Assembly: GCA_041287425.1 (NCBI GenBank)
Contig: JBEULG010000007.1
Coordinates: forward strand, 96,976-160,975
Source: JAFGSI01 sp041287425
GTDB lineage: Bacteria; Chloroflexota; Anaerolineae; Anaerolineales; Villigracilaceae
DNA: 64,000 bases
Reading direction: 5' to 3'
Part shown: positions 62,204 to 64,000 of the stretch, piece after piece
Layout: every line of letters begins with the position of its first letter
How positions within the stretch are numbered: position 1 is the first letter of the stretch
The notes under the pieces: generated by a model
Told to the model about the DNA's origin: nothing
Databases searched by the model: none
Seen by the model: only the letters and a program-made list of their open reading frames with translations
Translations under genes and position numbers: made by a program

Positions 62204-63664
62204 TCAAGTGACGCTGGCGGCGACGCTTTCGCCGTAGGCAAGCAGGGCCTGGACCATGGCTTGGCTGCGGCCTTCGGCGTAAACCCGCAGCACCGGCTCG
62301 GTGCCAGACGGGCGGATGAGCAGCCAGGAATCATCCTGCAGGAGATATTTGACGCCATCGCGCTGGCCGATTTCGACCACCTTCTGCCCGCCGATTTCGG
62401 CCGGCGCTTTCTCGGTCAGGAAGCGCGTCATCGCTTCTTTGGAGACCGGGCGCTTCAGGCGCAGGTCGCGGCGTTCATAGAAGGCCGGCCCAACTTCGGC
62501 CAGCAGTTCATCCACCAGGGCGGAGAGGGGTTTGCGCGCCGCCGCGATGATCTCGACCAGCAGAAGGCCCATGATGGGCCCGTCGCCTTCGGGAATGTGA
62601 CCCTTGAAGGAAATGCCGCCCGATTCCTCCCCGCCGATGAGCACGTCCTCGGCGAGCATGTGGTCGGCAATGTGATTGAAGCCGACCGGGGTTTCATACA
62701 GTTTCAGGCCGTAGCGGCTGGCAAGGCGGTCAATCATGCGGGTGGTCGAGACGGTGCGCACCACTGCACCGCTCCAGCCGCGTTTTTCGACCAGGTAGCG
62801 CAGCGCCAGCGCCATAATCTTGTGCGGGTCAACAAAGTGGCCGCGTTCGTCCATCGCGCCGATGCGGTCGGCATCGCCATCTGTGGCCAGGCCGAAGTTG
62901 CCCATGCCGGCGCCGATGGCCCCTGCCAGGGCGCCCAGGTACTTGGCAATTGGCTCAGGGTGGACGTTGCCAAAGCCGGGGTTCATCTCGCCGCGGATTT
63001 CGGTCACCTCGCAGCCGGTCCCTTGCAAGAAAGCCTTGATCACGCCCCGCCCGGCGCCGTACATCGAATCGACGACGAAGCGCTGCGGATTGTCGGCGAT
63101 GATGTCGGTGTTGATCAGGGTGCGGAGGTGGTCGAAGTAGGCCGGCAGGGGATTGAATTTCTGAATCAGGCCTTGTTGGCGGGCCACGTCGAAGTCCATC
63201 AGGTTGGGGCCGCGGGCGCGCTCTTCGTTGTCGTTGAGATACACTTCGACGCGGCGGCATTGTTCGGGCAGGGCCGAGCCGCCGTAAGCCGCCTTGAGTT
63301 TGACGCCATTGTAGCGCGGGGCGTTGTGGGAAGCGGTGATGACCACGCCGGCGATGGCGCCGTGATATTTGACCGCGTATGAAATGGCCGGAGTGGGGGC
63401 GTCAGCCTGCGTCAGCAGGACGGTGAATCCGTTGGCGGCCAGGACGCGCGCCACCTCGCCCGCGTATCTGTCCGAGAGGAAGCGGGTGTCGAAGCCGACC
63501 ACCACTTTGTGCGGATCGGGGTTACCGCCCCCGTTGGCGAGGTCGCCCCAATCGGGGGAGGCCAGGGCGTCGGCGATGGCCTGGGTGAGCATGCGCAAGT
63601 TGCTGAAGGTGAAGGTGTCTGAGATGACGGCGCGCCAGCCGTCTGTCCCGAAATGAATGGTCAT
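62204..63664 (-). CDS. Phosphoglucomutase/phosphomannomutase family protein
   Basis: A 486-aa alpha-D-phosphohexomutase. Catalytic phosphoserine Ser112 in VVITASHNAPRYNGVK, metal loop LATDGDADRIGA, sugar-binding GGEESGG and phosphate-binding RPSGTEPVLRVYAEG are all present. The start MTIHFGTDGWRAVISDTF is normal; GGAGACTCCC gives the ribosome site. It interconverts glucose or mannose 1- and 6-phosphates, supplying sugar nucleotides. Specificity among Glc, Man and GlcN is not settled by sequence. It lies in a transcript with the SH3b gene (29 nt gap) and the EamA gene (8 nt gap). Confidence 0.93.
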   Translation of the reverse strand: MTIHFGTDGWRAVISDTFTFSNLRMLTQAIADALASPDWGDLANGGGNPDPHKVVVGFDTRFLSDRYAGEVARVLAANGFTVLLTQADAPTPAISYAVKYHGAIAGVVITASHNAPRYNGVKLKAAYGGSALPEQCRRVEVYLNDNEERARGPNLMDFDVARQQGLIQKFNPLPAYFDHLRTLINTDIIADNPQRFVVDSMYGAGRGVIKAFLQGTGCEVTEIRGEMNPGFGNVHPEPIAKYLGALAGAIGAGMGNFGLATDGDADRIGAMDERGHFVDPHKIMALALRYLVEKRGWSGAVVRTVSTTRMIDRLASRYGLKLYETPVGFNHIADHMLAEDVLIGGEESGGISFKGHIPEGDGPIMGLLLVEIIAAARKPLSALVDELLAEVGPAFYERRDLRLKRPVSKEAMTRFLTEKAPAEIGGQKVVEIGQRDGVKYLLQDDSWLLIRPSGTEPVLRVYAEGRSQAMVQALLAYGESVAASVT

Positions 63665-63693
63665 GGGAGTCTCCAGGAAGGGGGATGGGGTCG

Positions 63694-64000
63694 CTAAGGA
63701 TTGGGTGCCGGTGTGGCGGTGACCAGCACGGCTTGCAAAATCCAACCTTCGACGCCGCTGCCGGTGCGGATGCGCACCCAGATGGCGTTGTTGACCTGCT
63801 GAGTCTCCGGCAGGACTTCCACCAGCGTGTCGTTGAGCAGCGACTGCACCACGCTGCCGCTGCCCGGCTCGGAGCGGATCACCGCCCCGCCGCCGAGGGG
63901 AGAGTTGACGCGGGCATACACCGGCGTCGGCTGCGGGGTCGGGGTGGGGGAAGGGGTGCGGTCGGCTCGAGGCGCGGCAGGGTGGGCGTGGCCGTCGGCG
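63694..64000 (-). CDS. C-terminal part of a protein with Pro/Thr linker and SH3b domain
   Basis: Runs off the right edge. The end of the protein is an SH3b-like domain (VYARVNSPLGGGAVIRSEPGSG, VVQSLLNDTLVEVLPETQQ, NNAIWVRIRTGSGVEGWILQAVLV), a fold that binds peptidoglycan or mediates envelope contacts. Before it lies a Pro/Thr linker. Upstream of about 63945 the linker reads better in another frame (PTATPTLPRLEPT), which hints at a 1-nt indel in the G-run 63941-63956. An internal GTG at 63921 is unlikely to be the start. Confidence 0.65.
   Translation of the reverse strand, partial: ADGHAHPAAPRADRTPSPTPTPQPTPVYARVNSPLGGGAVIRSEPGSGSVVQSLLNDTLVEVLPETQQVNNAIWVRIRTGSGVEGWILQAVLVTATPAPNP

Overview
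The window is about 62% GC bacterial chromosome and most likely comes from the Chloroflexota, class Anaerolineae. The taxonomic evidence is an Anaerolineae-like 16S rRNA (CAAGCAGCGGAGCG in the 900 region), a stand-alone bacterial Elp3, many extracytoplasmic proteins with Pro/Thr-rich linkers behind one membrane segment, an LPxSG-type C-terminal signal, and PASTA-free Ser/Thr kinases with FHA partners. The genus cannot be told from the sequence alone. No CRISPR array, phage or insertion sequence was found. The one clear mobile element is a group I intron in the 23S rRNA gene.

Layout. 1-10.8 kb: start of a truncated gene, a small DUF4870-type membrane protein, fmt-glpK, two paralogous membrane-anchored TPR proteins, the CIRCE-controlled groES-groEL operon, a parvulin-type lipoprotein with a linked membrane protein, and ilvE. 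10.9-21.3 kb: a GAF-PAS-adenylate cyclase coupled to a transglutaminase-like membrane protein, a PAP2 phosphatase, a Ser/Thr kinase with a beta-propeller sensor, and a class A penicillin-binding protein. 21.4-29.6 kb: tRNA-Arg(GCG), surE, tRNA-Lys(TTT), prmA, and a signalling island of FHA, FecR-like and kinase genes. 29.6-32.2 kb: the recombination/replication operon dnaX-ybaB-recR.

32.2-38.4 kb: a complete rrn operon (promoter, 16S, tRNA-Ile, tRNA-Ala, 23S, 5S) with both processing stalks visible. The 23S gene is split after the equivalent of E. coli U1931 by a 635-nt group I intron that encodes a single-motif LAGLIDADG endonuclease. P1, P10, the P4 and P7 strands and the terminal G can be read directly.

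38.5-53.2 kb: M42 aminopeptidase, MazG-like hydrolase, clpC, msrA, a methyltransferase plus two membrane glycosyltransferases, elp3, a hypothetical/mutM pair, and GNAT-prs-bacterioferritin. 53.4-61.2 kb: eight tightly packed plus-strand genes, several joined by GTGA, TGATG or 2-5 nt junctions. They encode membrane proteins, a zinc-ribbon protein with repeated PDWL motifs, an orphan MutL-type ASKHA protein and a beta-rich partner. This is the best candidate here for an undescribed multi-protein envelope system. 61.3-64 kb: EamA transporter, phosphohexomutase, and a partial SH3b protein.

Regulation. Promoters are unusually readable. Several genes have a -10 hexamer ending 6-8 nt before the start codon and no Shine-Dalgarno sequence, which suggests leaderless mRNAs. 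Others use an extended -10 (TGnTATAAT). Stable RNA genes and groES have consensus -35/-10 pairs.
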